This document shows, in pieces, positions 5,135 to 13,635 of a stretch of DNA of 17,403 bases. The stretch's first letter is position 1. Each line of letters begins with the position of its first letter. The position numbers and the translations under genes were made by a program. The DNA comes from an uncultured Campylobacter sp. (GTDB lineage: Bacteria; Campylobacterota; Campylobacteria; Campylobacterales; Campylobacteraceae). The notes under the pieces are model-generated. The model did not search any database. It was not told the DNA's origin and was given only the letters and a program-made list of their open reading frames with translations. The stretch is from assembly GCF_938040115.1 (NCBI RefSeq), contig NZ_CALHXD010000108.1, positions 1-17,403 of the forward strand, written 5' to 3'.

Positions 5135-7441
5135 TTACTTGATATCTTTGAGCGCAATAACTTCGCTTTGAAATTCTTTTAAAAGCTCGGCATCCTCTTC
5201 GATAGAGGCAACCATAGCTCGTTTTTTAGCAAGGTCGGCGCTCTTGATTTTGATATCGAGGTTTTCCCTTCTGCTGGCGCTTTTTAGCGCTTCTTCTTTT
5301 GTTATAATTCCCGAAGTATACATGTCAAGCAAATGCTGCTCGAAGGTCTGCATTCCGTAGGTATTTTTACTTTGCTCTATCGCGTCGTAAATTTCGCTAT
5401 CTCTATCTTCTAAGATCATATCTCTTATTCTTATGTTTTTTACCATTATTTCGCAAGCGACGCGGCGTTTGCCGGTCGTAGTCACGACAAGGCGCTGAGA
5501 TATGATAGCCTCCGCAACCGAGGCAAAGGTCATCCTTATGCGGTTTTGCTCCTCTTTAGGAAACATATTTATGACGCGGCCGATAGTTTCTTTAGCATCA
5601 AGGGTGTGAAGCGTAGCAAGCACCAAGTGTCCTGTTTCTGCTGCATTTATCGCGGTTCTAACGGTCTCCAGGTCTCTCATCTCGCCCACAAATATAACAT
5701 CCGGATCCTCGCGCAAAGAGGCCCTTAGCGCGTCGGCGAAACTATCTACGTCTTGGCCGATACCGCGCTGATTTATTACGCTTTTGTCGTCGTTATATAT
5801 AAACTCGATCGGATCTTCGATAGTGACTATGTGGTAGTTTTTTGTGTGATTTAGGTGGTTTATCATGCTAGCTAGTGTCGTTGTTTTACCGCTACCGGTA
5901 GGTCCAGTTACTAGGATGATGCCTCTATTTACTTTATTGCAAAGCTTTTCAATAACCGGCGGCAATAAAAGCTCGGACATCGTAGGAATTTTCGTTGGGA
6001 TCGTTCTAAATACGAAAGATACGCCATCCATCTGCAAAAAGACGTTTGAACGGAAACGGTAGTCGTCGTTTAATTTATATGTAAAATCCACACTCTTTTT
6101 TTTCATAAGATTGTAATAATTCGCCCCTAAAATCTCCTTTGCAAGTAGTATCGAGTTGTCGTAATCTAAAATTTTATCGCCCATCGTAAATATCTCGCCG
6201 TTAAATCTACCGCGAACTACTTTGCTGGATTTTACGTGCAAGTCGCTACCGCCAAGCTCGATAAGTTTTGTTAGATACCCATCCAGTATAACCTTCATTT
6301 CGGCTTTTTTTTCGTTCTCTTCGTCGCTCTGCGGCACCGTGGTTCTAATCGGCATCCCGAAAGTTTCATCTTCCATACCGATGCCAAGCTCGGCTAAAAG
6401 CGCCGCCCTGTCCTTGTATTTAACCGGTCTCACTTCAGGTTTTTTTAACGTATTTGTTTGGTTTTCTTGCCTATCGTTTATAGTTTGCACTTGCGCCGCA
6501 ACTTTATTTGCGGCAGTTTGCATTTGTGTGAAATTCGGCTCTAAATTTTGCGCTTGCAATTCACGCAAATTTATGGATTCGTCGATATTTTTTTGCTCTT
6601 TATTTTGCCGATCATCTCCAAAACCAACGTTTAAATTCAGCTGCACAGGGATTGCGTTTATCTCGTTTTTGTCGCTGGCGCCATCGTTATTTATTATGCC
6701 GATTTTATCCTCTATATCTTTATTTTCTTCATCTTGAACTATGCTAAATTCGTTTTGAAAAAAGTCTAAAATTTGATCCTTTTCGCTAGGGTGCTGTTGC
6801 ATGCCGACCTCTTCTTGCGTAAATTTAATACCCAAATCATCCAAACTTACGTTATCTCCGCCAAATTTTACATCCGGCGTTTCATCGCAAATCGACTGTT
6901 CTTGCGCCGTAGCTTTCGCAGTCTCGTCAAACTCATCTTTTTTTGGCGGCATCTCGTCCAGTGCGTCTATTTCGCTCAGTGCTTCGTTGATAGCTTGAAG
7001 ATTTTCGCTTAGCTCGTGTTTTTTTGCCTCCAAGTCACCAGGCTCGATAAAACCGTCAAATTTGACGGTTTCCGCCGCTTCTTTGATTTTTACGGGCTCA
7101 TCGTCTATGGGTTTGAGCGCAGGCAAGTTCTCAAAATCAAAATTTTGTCCAAATTTAAACATGGGCTCATGATCGCTCAAATTTTTATCTGCAACTTCGC
7201 CGATCTTCTGCTCATCTTTTTCAGATTTTAGCTCTATTATTTGCTCTTCTTGCGAATCTTCTCTATTTTTATCTCTATTTTTATCTCTTATTTTTTGTAT
7301 ATCGTTTTTTACCGCATTCGCTCTTAGATTTATAATACGCTCAAGTTCGTCGTCTTGAGTGTCAAATTTAATACTAGAACCGATAGGCTCGTAGTCCATT
7401 GCATCTTCTTGCTGCGACGAGGTAAATCTCAAAGGCTTCAT
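5135..7441 (-). CDS. PilT/PilU-family motor ATPase with long acidic N-terminal extension
   Basis: A type II/IV secretion superfamily ATPase; PilT/PilU relatives power pilus retraction at the inner membrane. The ATPase half begins near residue 380 (GGSDLHVKSSK, 397-407) and has Walker A GPTGSGKT (513-520), the Asp box EDPIEF (542-547), Walker B DVIFVGEMRD (581-590) and the His box GHLVLATLHT (604-613). The tail, with YGMQTFEQHLLDMYTSG and a late basic segment, resembles PilU more than PilT. Residues 1 to about 375 are acidic, rich in D, E, N, Q and K, with no recognised domain and probably disordered. An in-frame DKNR tandem repeat lies at 53-60. At 768 residues it is about twice the family norm of 350-380. 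The ATG overlaps the tal stop (ATGA) and lacks a strong ribosome binding site; M15 is another possible start. No other pilus gene is in the window, so its partner apparatus is unknown. Confidence 0.88.
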   Translation of the reverse strand: MKPLRFTSSQQEDAMDYEPIGSSIKFDTQDDELERIINLRANAVKNDIQKIRDKNRDKNREDSQEEQIIELKSEKDEQKIGEVADKNLSDHEPMFKFGQNFDFENLPALKPIDDEPVKIKEAAETVKFDGFIEPGDLEAKKHELSENLQAINEALSEIDALDEMPPKKDEFDETAKATAQEQSICDETPDVKFGGDNVSLDDLGIKFTQEEVGMQQHPSEKDQILDFFQNEFSIVQDEENKDIEDKIGIINNDGASDKNEINAIPVQLNLNVGFGDDRQNKEQKNIDESINLRELQAQNLEPNFTQMQTAANKVAAQVQTINDRQENQTNTLKKPEVRPVKYKDRAALLAELGIGMEDETFGMPIRTTVPQSDEENEKKAEMKVILDGYLTKLIELGGSDLHVKSSKVVRGRFNGEIFTMGDKILDYDNSILLAKEILGANYYNLMKKKSVDFTYKLNDDYRFRSNVFLQMDGVSFVFRTIPTKIPTMSELLLPPVIEKLCNKVNRGIILVTGPTGSGKTTTLASMINHLNHTKNYHIVTIEDPIEFIYNDDKSVINQRGIGQDVDSFADALRASLREDPDVIFVGEMRDLETVRTAINAAETGHLVLATLHTLDAKETIGRVINMFPKEEQNRIRMTFASVAEAIISQRLVVTTTGKRRVACEIMVKNIRIRDMILEDRDSEIYDAIEQSKNTYGMQTFEQHLLDMYTSGIITKEEALKSASRRENLDIKIKSADLAKKRAMVASIEEDAELLKEFQSEVIALKDIK
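7261..7284. repeat. Two-copy 12-base tandem repeat in the PilT-like gene
   Basis: The unit ctctatttttat occurs twice in direct succession (7261-7272 and 7273-7284), followed by a degenerate partial copy. The 12-base unit encodes DKNR in frame, so a copy gain or loss would keep the reading frame. It lies in the disordered N-terminal extension. Confidence 0.8.
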
Positions 7442-8433
7442 TTAAGCGCTTTCATTATATCTTCAAATGCCGTCACGAACTGCTTTAAGCCGTCGTTTAG
7501 CAAGTCTTTGTAAACCTTCTCCATATCTATGTCGGCTCTTTTTACTACGCCAAAAAATTTCTCTATACTATCGTCGCTAACGGCGGTTTTAGGTTCGTTT
7601 TTGCTCGCGATAAAAGCTTTGATAGTATCAAGCGGAGCCGTATTTACCGCATTTTGATACATTAGCTCTTTTACGTAGTAGTCTTTTGCCAGCTCATCGC
7701 CCTTTACGCCCGTGCTAGCAAATAGCGCGCGCGTCGTCGGCAAGCTTTTATTTTCTATGATTTTATAAATTTTAGTTGCGTTCATAATACCGATTTGACC
7801 CGTCGGTAGCGAGTTCTCGCGCATTTTTTCATCTAGCAAGCGATCAAACCTGCTAACAAAAATGCTAATCACGCTTTTTGGCAGCGGCGTTAGCGGAAAT
7901 TTCTTCTCACAAGCCTTCACGCCCTCCTCAAAAGCGTCCAAACACGCTACGGCTTGCTCCGGCGAGAAAATTAGCGTCGCATTTACAGCGATACCGCGCG
8001 CGGTTAATGCGCTCATCGCTTCAAAGCCCGCTTTTGTCGCAGGGATTTTGATCATGACGTTTGGCATGCCGATCTCTGCGTGTAGCCTAGCGCCCTCGTC
8101 CACCGTAGCCGCGGCGTTATCGCAAAAGCTAGGATCGACCTCGATGCTAACAAACCCGTCGTCGCCGTTTGCGTAATGCCTCAAAAGCTTGGTCGCGGCT
8201 ATCTTGATATCTTGCACCGCGAGCGCCTCGTAAAGCGCCTTTGGATATTTTTTGCCCATTTGGCCGATGACGTCCTTGTAGGAGTCCGACAAAAACGCGG
8301 CTTTAAAGATGGACGGATTTGAGGTCACGCCGTTAATAGCGCCTATTTGAAGTAAATTTTCAAACTCGTCTTGCAAAAAGTCGCGCTCGATAAAGTCGCA
8401 CCACAATGAAAAATTTATATCGTTATTAAACAT
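7438..8433 (-). CDS. tal: Transaldolase
   Basis: Non-oxidative pentose phosphate enzyme moving a dihydroxyacetone unit between sugar phosphates through a Schiff base. The 331 residues fit the long TalB-like class. The Schiff-base lysine is K129 in NVMIKIPATKAGFEA. The N-terminal GVTSNPSIF motif is at 35-43, and FVSIEVDP lies on the barrel. The ATG at 8433 has AAGG 8 bases upstream, overlapping the serB stop. It follows serB by 13 bases and overlaps the PilT-like gene by 4. serB-tal adjacency matches the order I recall in C. jejuni (Cj0282c-Cj0281c). Campylobacter depends largely on non-oxidative pentose interconversion, so the gene is probably important (family knowledge). Confidence 0.95.
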   Translation of the reverse strand: MFNNDINFSLWCDFIERDFLQDEFENLLQIGAINGVTSNPSIFKAAFLSDSYKDVIGQMGKKYPKALYEALAVQDIKIAATKLLRHYANGDDGFVSIEVDPSFCDNAAATVDEGARLHAEIGMPNVMIKIPATKAGFEAMSALTARGIAVNATLIFSPEQAVACLDAFEEGVKACEKKFPLTPLPKSVISIFVSRFDRLLDEKMRENSLPTGQIGIMNATKIYKIIENKSLPTTRALFASTGVKGDELAKDYYVKELMYQNAVNTAPLDTIKAFIASKNEPKTAVSDDSIEKFFGVVKRADIDMEKVYKDLLNDGLKQFVTAFEDIMKALK

Positions 8434-8446
8434 TTTTCTCGCCTTT

Positions 8447-9070
8447 TTATATCAAATTTATGATCTCGCGCAAATCTTTTTTATCCACGCAACAAGTTGC
8501 CGCTTGCCTCAAAATTTGCTTCGCGCAAAACGCGATTTTTAAATTTGAATGCTCAAACATAGATAAGTCGTTGGCGCCGTCGCCCACGCTCATCGTCTGC
8601 TCTTTTGAGATACCGAGCAAATTTTGTAAATTTGCAAGCATCGCGCCCTTTGAAAAGCCAAACATCATCTCGCCGCCCACGAGTCCGGTTAGGATGCCGT
8701 CTTTGTGGTGCAGGATATTTGCAAAGCTAGCGTCAAATTTGAGCTTCTCTTGCGCTCTGTCCGTGCCGGAGTGAAATCCTCCGCTAAAAACAACGACCTT
8801 GACGCCTTTACTTTTTAGATGCGCGATTAGCTCGGCGGCTCCTGGCATTAGCGGCAAATTTGAGCAAATTTGATCTACTTTAGCAAGCTCAAGCCCCTTT
8901 AAAAGCGATACGCGGCGCGTTAAACTCTCAAAAAAATCAAGCTCGCCCGCCATCGCTTTTGCAGTTATTTCGCTGACCTCATCGCCCACGCCTTTTGCTG
9001 CAGCTAGAAAATCTATCGTCTCGCCGTCCATCAGCGTCGAATCAAAATCAAATACGCAAAGCTTTATCAA
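8447..9070 (-). CDS. serB: Phosphoserine phosphatase
   Basis: HAD-superfamily hydrolase releasing serine from phosphoserine, the last step of serine synthesis. At 207 residues it is the short, single-domain form without an N-terminal ACT domain. HAD motif I is FDFDSTLMDGE with nucleophile D8 and acid D10; motif II serine is S96 in FSGGF; the motif III lysine is K141 in FSKGAML; motif IV is GDGANDLS (163-170). The start is TTG at 9070 with TAGGAT 6 bases upstream, formed by the cheW stop codon. The protein begins exactly at the conserved MIKLCVFDFD, so TTG is the likely start. It directly follows the chemotaxis genes, an arrangement also recalled from C. jejuni. Confidence 0.95.
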   Translation of the reverse strand: MIKLCVFDFDSTLMDGETIDFLAAAKGVGDEVSEITAKAMAGELDFFESLTRRVSLLKGLELAKVDQICSNLPLMPGAAELIAHLKSKGVKVVVFSGGFHSGTDRAQEKLKFDASFANILHHKDGILTGLVGGEMMFGFSKGAMLANLQNLLGISKEQTMSVGDGANDLSMFEHSNLKIAFCAKQILRQAATCCVDKKDLREIINLI

Positions 9071-9078
9071 ATTTGATC

Positions 9079-9576
9079 CTAGAAATCGCGCTTTAGCAAC
9101 GCTTCGACTTTTAAAATCGTAAGGATATTGTTATCTCTTTTGCCGATACCGTAAATCATGCCTTTATCTTTTAAAAGCGTTTCAGGCGGCGAATCGATCC
9201 TGTTTTGCTGTATTCTGATGGCCTCCGTTAGCCTATCGATCACAAATCCCGCGACGTTATCGCCCTCTTTCATCACGATATACCTCGTGCTTGGGCTCGG
9301 TTTTGCAGCGTTTAGAGAAAATTTCTTTCTCAAGTCGATTAGCGGGATGACGCTACCGCGCAGGTTAAACACGCCTAAAACATAGTCCGGTACGCTAGGC
9401 ACGCGAGTGTATTCGATCGGTTTAATGATCTCTTGGATATTTAAAATGGGTATCGCATACTCCTCGTCGCCCACGATGAAACCGACTAGCTGGACGATCT
9501 CCTCGCGCTCTTTTTCGCTCGGGTCTATCACCTGTCTTTTTTGTCTTTTTAGAACCTGATTTAGTTTGTCGTTCAT
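9079..9576 (-). CDS. cheW: Chemotaxis coupling protein CheW
   Basis: Cytoplasmic adaptor linking chemoreceptor tips to the CheA kinase in the polar array. The 165 residues are one CheW/SH3-like domain (about 25-163) after a short basic N-terminal tail (KRQKRQ). Family features are VQLVGFIVGDEEYAIPI, the FNLRGSVIPLIDLR segment with the conserved RG pair near 90, and a C-terminal ILTILKVEALL strand. The ATG at 9576 follows the cheA stop by 3 bases, with AGGATAG upstream formed from the end of cheA. The order cheV-cheA-cheW is conserved in Campylobacter and supports joint expression. Confidence 0.95.
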   Translation of the reverse strand: MNDKLNQVLKRQKRQVIDPSEKEREEIVQLVGFIVGDEEYAIPILNIQEIIKPIEYTRVPSVPDYVLGVFNLRGSVIPLIDLRKKFSLNAAKPSPSTRYIVMKEGDNVAGFVIDRLTEAIRIQQNRIDSPPETLLKDKGMIYGIGKRDNNILTILKVEALLKRDF

Positions 9577-9579
9577 GTT

Positions 9580-11940
9580 CTATCCTATTAGTTTGATATT
9601 TTTTCTAACTACGTTTTCAAGGTACTCGGACGAATACGGCTTGGTGATGTACTCAGTCATTCCTACCTCCACGCCTCTTAGCCTGTCGGTCTTTGACGTC
9701 CTTGAGGTTACCGCAATAAGCGGCAAATTTCTATATTTTGAGTACTTGCGAATTTCGCCCGCTAGCGTGTAGCCGTCCATTCGCGGCATTTCGATATCAA
9801 TTAGCATCGCATCAAGCGCATGTTCGCCAGATTTTACGATAGTTAGAGCCTCGACTCCGTTGGTAGCCTCGATCACCGTTACGCCAAGAGGGGCTAGCGA
9901 TTTTTGCATTATGGTTCTGTCCATCTTCGAGTCGTCTACGATTAGTACCTTATAATCGCTCGGTTTTTCTTTGACGCTCTTTGAGGCCTCTATACTAGCT
10001 TTTATGTCTACTTTTATGTCTTTTGCCATCTCCATCATCATGCCCACGTCGATGATTAGCGTTACGCGGCCGTCGCCTCTTATCGTAGCGCCTGCGATTC
10101 CGGGGATGTTTTGGAGATAATCGCCCATTGACTTAATTACAATCTCTTCTTGTCCTACTAGACTATCTACGATGATACCTAGCTTTGCTTCCGCTACGCC
10201 GATAACAACCACGTATGTCTGATCTCCGCCGTCAAAGACCTGCTTGACGCCAAAGATATCAGATAGCTTAACTAGCGATAGTACTTCATCGCGTAGTCTG
10301 AGCACGTTTTTGCCGTCGATCGTATAGATATCGTCGATCGGTACGCGCACGGTCTCTAAAACGCTTGCTAGAGGAATAGCGAAAAACTCCTCCTGAGCGC
10401 CGACTAAAAGCGACTGGATAATAGCTAGCGTGAGCGGAATCTTTAGCTTCATCGTCGTGCCCTTGCCCACTTCGCTTTCGATGTCGATTATGCCGTTTAG
10501 CTTTTCGATATTAGTCTTTACGACGTCCATTCCCACGCCGCGACCGCTTACGTTAGTTACCTTCGCAGCAGTCGAAAATCCAGGCTTAAATATAAGCCCA
10601 AACGCCTCTTTATCGCTCATAGTATCGGCTTCGCGCTCGGTGATGATGCCCTTTTCTATCGAGCGTGCCTTTAGCATATCGGCGTCTAGCCCCTTACCGT
10701 CGTCGGTGATCTCGACTACGATATGGTTGCCTTCGTTGTAGGCTTTTAGCTGAATAGTGCCTTTTTCAGGCTTGCCTGCAGCTAGTCTGGTAGGACCGTC
10801 TTCGATGCCGTGGTCGCACGAGTTTCTTATCATATGCACGAGCGGATCGCCGATTTGCTCGACGATAGATTTATCCAGCTCCGTCTCCTCGCCCGTGATT
10901 TCAAGGTCGATTTGCTTATTTAGCTCGCGGCTTAGATCGCGGATCATACGAGGGAATTTATTAAACACCTTTGCGATAGGCAGCATCCTCGTTTTCATAA
11001 CGGCTAGCTGTATATCGGTAGTCACTAGGCTTAGGCTAGATACTACTTGATTTAGCTCCTCGAGGAATTTCTCGCCCTCGTATCTCTCCTCGACGTCGTC
11101 GTAAATTTTAAGCAATCTGTTTTTGCCAAGCACCAACTCGCCGATCAGGTTCATCAGGTGATCTAGGCGCTTAACCTCGACGCGTATAGTCTGCTCGTCC
11201 GTACTTCCTCCGCCTCCGGTTGCGGGAACTTTTTTCTCCTCTTTTTTATCGGCCGGCTTTGCGGGAGCGGGTTTTGGAGCCGGAGCCGAATTTGAGGGAG
11301 CGGCAGCTTGCGACGTGGCCGGTGCGGCAGGTTTTGGCGCTTCGCCTCCGGCTGCTTTTTGAGCACGTCTTGCTTGATCCTCGGCCTTTCTTACTTTTAG
11401 TAGTCTTTCTATCTCGGCTTCGACCTCGTCGTCGCTTAAATTTGATAAATTCTCATCGCTAACGGGTTCGGGCTCAGGCTCTTTCGGCGTCTCTACCACA
11501 GGCTCTGGCGCCGCGGGAGCAGGCTCGCTAGCGGCCGCACTCGGGGCTTCGCCTTCGGATATCGCGGTTAGTCTTTTGCAGATATCTTCTATCTCGATGC
11601 CTACGTCCGTATCGTTACCGCTATCTCTGATACCGTGCAGTAGCCCCTTCATCATATCTACGGACTCTAGTACCACGTCCATGATATCCGGAGTTATCTT
11701 TAGTTCATTGCGACGAGCCTTGTTTAGCACGTCTTCCATATGGTGCGTAAGCTTAGTAAGGATATCGAAATTTAAAAAGCTCGATGATCCCTTGACCGTA
11801 TGCGCAACGCGGAAAATTCTATTTAAAAGCTCTAAATCTTCGGGATTTGACTCTAGTTCTATGAGGTCATGGTCTATTTGTTCTACTAGTTCGAAGGCTT
11901 CAACCAGGAAGTCTTCCATTATTTCTCTCATATCATCCAT
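9580..11940 (-). CDS. cheA: Chemotaxis histidine kinase CheA with C-terminal receiver (CheAY)
   Basis: Kinase that phosphorylates CheY in response to receptor signals. Domains in order: HPt/P1 (about 1-105) with phosphorylated H47 in VAHTVKGSSSF; a Pro/Ala/Glu-rich linker (about 130-250) in place of a recognisable CheY-binding P2 domain; dimerisation P3 (about 255-320); HATPase P4 with N box HMIRNSCDHGIE, G1 DDGKGLD and G2 GRGVGMDVV; CheW-like P5 (about 505-645); and a receiver from about 663 with acidic pair DD, phospho-acceptor D715 in LIDIEMP, and K767 in ITKPYS. The fused receiver is usual for Campylobacterota and may act as a phosphate sink or in adaptation. ATG at 11940 has AAGGGGGA upstream, 11 bases after the cheV stop. 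Length 786 is normal for this form. Confidence 0.97.
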   Translation of the reverse strand: MDDMREIMEDFLVEAFELVEQIDHDLIELESNPEDLELLNRIFRVAHTVKGSSSFLNFDILTKLTHHMEDVLNKARRNELKITPDIMDVVLESVDMMKGLLHGIRDSGNDTDVGIEIEDICKRLTAISEGEAPSAAASEPAPAAPEPVVETPKEPEPEPVSDENLSNLSDDEVEAEIERLLKVRKAEDQARRAQKAAGGEAPKPAAPATSQAAAPSNSAPAPKPAPAKPADKKEEKKVPATGGGGSTDEQTIRVEVKRLDHLMNLIGELVLGKNRLLKIYDDVEERYEGEKFLEELNQVVSSLSLVTTDIQLAVMKTRMLPIAKVFNKFPRMIRDLSRELNKQIDLEITGEETELDKSIVEQIGDPLVHMIRNSCDHGIEDGPTRLAAGKPEKGTIQLKAYNEGNHIVVEITDDGKGLDADMLKARSIEKGIITEREADTMSDKEAFGLIFKPGFSTAAKVTNVSGRGVGMDVVKTNIEKLNGIIDIESEVGKGTTMKLKIPLTLAIIQSLLVGAQEEFFAIPLASVLETVRVPIDDIYTIDGKNVLRLRDEVLSLVKLSDIFGVKQVFDGGDQTYVVVIGVAEAKLGIIVDSLVGQEEIVIKSMGDYLQNIPGIAGATIRGDGRVTLIIDVGMMMEMAKDIKVDIKASIEASKSVKEKPSDYKVLIVDDSKMDRTIMQKSLAPLGVTVIEATNGVEALTIVKSGEHALDAMLIDIEMPRMDGYTLAGEIRKYSKYRNLPLIAVTSRTSKTDRLRGVEVGMTEYITKPYSSEYLENVVRKNIKLIG

Positions 11941-11951
11941 GATTTTCCCCC

Positions 11952-12893
11952 TTATTTCTTGTGCGCTTCGATCACGCGAAGCACTTCGTTATAAAATAGC
12001 GATGCGTCAAATTTGGTTAGATATGCTGCGGCTCCGGCCTCTCTGCTTTGAGCTTCGCTATAATCGTTGCTTAAAGAAGAGTTAAATATGATAGGAATTC
12101 CCGTATATCTCGGATCGTCTTTTATCGTCGATGCAAAGCGGTATCCGTCCATCTGCGGCATCTCGATATCGCTCAAAATTACCCTTAAAAAGTTATTTAA
12201 CTTATCGCCGTACATCTCGTAAAGATCCTCCATCCTAGCAAGCCCCTCTACGCCGTCTTTTGCTTCGACTACTTTTAGTCCCATTTTTTCTAGCATATCT
12301 TTTACTAGTTTTCTTGCCGTCGAGCTATCGTCTAGCACTAGTGCTAAACCGCTTAAAAGCTTACTTTGATCGATCTCTACTTCCATTTTCGGGCTATAAA
12401 TGCCAAGCTCTTCGACGACGCTTTCAAGGTCTAGTATGAGCAAAACTTCGTCGTTTTCGATGCGAGTTACGCCTGTTATCTTGCCTTTATCTAGCGTTCC
12501 AGCATTTGAGGCAAAAGTCGCCGCCTCGATGTCCGCCCAGCTTATGCGCCTGATTCGCTTTGCCTCGTGGACGATAAAGCCTATCAATATACCGCTAAAT
12601 TCGGCAATGATGACGCGAGGCTTGATAGCTCCGCCCTTAGGCTCGTTTATCTGCATCCATTTAGCTAAATTTATGACAGGTATCACGACGCCGCGCAGAT
12701 CAAAAATCCCCTCGATATACTCGGGTACTCCGGGAAGCTCGGTTAAATTTGGCATCTTAATGATCTCGCGTACCTTAGCGACGTTGACGCCGTATATGCC
12801 CTCATATACATTGTCTCCCGACTGCTTAAAGATACGAAAATCAACAAGCTCCATCTCATTTGAACCGGTTTTTAATGTGCCGTTGTTAAGCAT
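11952..12893 (-). CDS. cheV: Chemotaxis protein CheV (CheW-receiver fusion)
   Basis: Coupling protein with an added regulatory receiver domain, thought to tune receptor-CheA coupling after phosphorylation by CheA. The 313 residues hold a CheW-like domain (about 15-165; FDLRGVVIPVINLAKWM) and a receiver (about 183-311) with acidic pair DD in LVLDDSSTAR, phospho-acceptor D242 in ILSDIEMPQMDG, and K294 in YLTKFD. All phosphorylation residues are intact. ATG at 12893 has AAAGG 6 bases upstream, formed at the end of the preceding gene, with a 1-base gap. It heads the cheV-cheA-cheW set, and with no separate cheY here the response regulator must be encoded elsewhere. Confidence 0.96.
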   Translation of the reverse strand: MLNNGTLKTGSNEMELVDFRIFKQSGDNVYEGIYGVNVAKVREIIKMPNLTELPGVPEYIEGIFDLRGVVIPVINLAKWMQINEPKGGAIKPRVIIAEFSGILIGFIVHEAKRIRRISWADIEAATFASNAGTLDKGKITGVTRIENDEVLLILDLESVVEELGIYSPKMEVEIDQSKLLSGLALVLDDSSTARKLVKDMLEKMGLKVVEAKDGVEGLARMEDLYEMYGDKLNNFLRVILSDIEMPQMDGYRFASTIKDDPRYTGIPIIFNSSLSNDYSEAQSREAGAAAYLTKFDASLFYNEVLRVIEAHKK

Positions 12894-12894
12894 T

Positions 12895-13635
12895 TTAAAC
12901 CTTTACGCTCTTTCGAGCAAACTTAATATTCTGGTCGTATTCTACTACAAAATAGCTTTGCTCGCATGCAAAAGATGGAATATTTATATATTTTTGTTTA
13001 CCTATCGTGTACTGTTTGCCTTGGTGATAGTGCCCCTCGATGACAATGTCGGCCTCGTAAAATGCGTTATATTGGCGCATTTTTGCCTCGGCTAAATTCT
13101 TAAAATTCGGTATTTTATAATCTAAAATTTTTCGTTTAAGCTTATTTAAAATTCGTTTCGAGAGCCTAAAATTTAGAAATTTATCGAAAAAATTCATCGT
13201 TTTTAAAAAAATTTTAACGCGTAAAAATCTCAAAGCGTATTTCGAAACGAAAGGCAAAAATATATCTCCGTGCGCGATAAGCACGCTCTGTCCGCACTCA
13301 GAGGCAAAATTAACCGGCTGAGCGCCGATAGGATAGGCTTTGACGTTTTTAAAAAGCCTTGCTAGGTTAAAATCGTGATTTCCCTCGAAATAATAAATTT
13401 CCATTTCCTCGCCCAGCTCGTCTATCGTGTGAATATATCGCTCGTAAAATTTGACGAAAAACTCGCACTCGCCCGCCAAAAAATCAAACATATCGCCCAT
13501 CAAAAACAGCTGCGGCGTCTTTATCTCGCCGCTTTTTAACGCGCATAAAAAACGCCAAAAATTTTCGCGATTTTCGTTTTCGTGCGAGTCGGCGATAAAG
13601 ATCGCGCCGCTTTTTACGACGATTTGCTCAGGCAT
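12895..13635 (-). CDS. Calcineurin-like metallophosphoesterase, LpxH-like
   Basis: A two-metal phosphoesterase. Motifs in order are FIADSHE (D16, H18), MGDMFDF (D48), EGNHDF (86-88), AHGD (122-124) and EGHYHQG (H202, H204), matching UDP-2,3-diacylglucosamine pyrophosphatase-type folds; this would give lipid X for LpxB. The canonical LpxH has GNRD where this protein has GNHD, so it belongs to a related branch and the substrate is not certain. The neighbourhood of lpxB, two genes upstream, supports a lipid A role (inference). From the ATG at 13635 it is 246 residues; a TTG one codon earlier is also possible. The ribosome binding site is weak, and the ATG shares one base with the stop of a 42-codon ORF, suggesting coupling. 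It corresponds to the gene I recall as Cj0286c in C. jejuni. Confidence 0.75.
   Translation of the reverse strand: MPEQIVVKSGAIFIADSHENENRENFWRFLCALKSGEIKTPQLFLMGDMFDFLAGECEFFVKFYERYIHTIDELGEEMEIYYFEGNHDFNLARLFKNVKAYPIGAQPVNFASECGQSVLIAHGDIFLPFVSKYALRFLRVKIFLKTMNFFDKFLNFRLSKRILNKLKRKILDYKIPNFKNLAEAKMRQYNAFYEADIVIEGHYHQGKQYTIGKQKYINIPSFACEQSYFVVEYDQNIKFARKSVKV

Noticed and set aside
6222..6737. Plus-strand open frame of 171 codons
   Set aside because: Antisense to the acidic extension of the PilT-like ATPase; the S/F/C-rich translation is the expected complement of E/K/D codons.
11163..11366. Minus-strand frame of 67 codons inside cheA
   Set aside because: It lies in another frame of the Pro/Ala linker of CheA; its Arg/Pro-rich translation reflects the GC-rich low-complexity DNA.
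12400..13095. Plus-strand open frame of 231 codons
   Set aside because: It runs antisense across cheV and the metallophosphoesterase, both strongly supported on the other strand, and its serine/isoleucine-rich translation resembles no family. It is a shadow frame.
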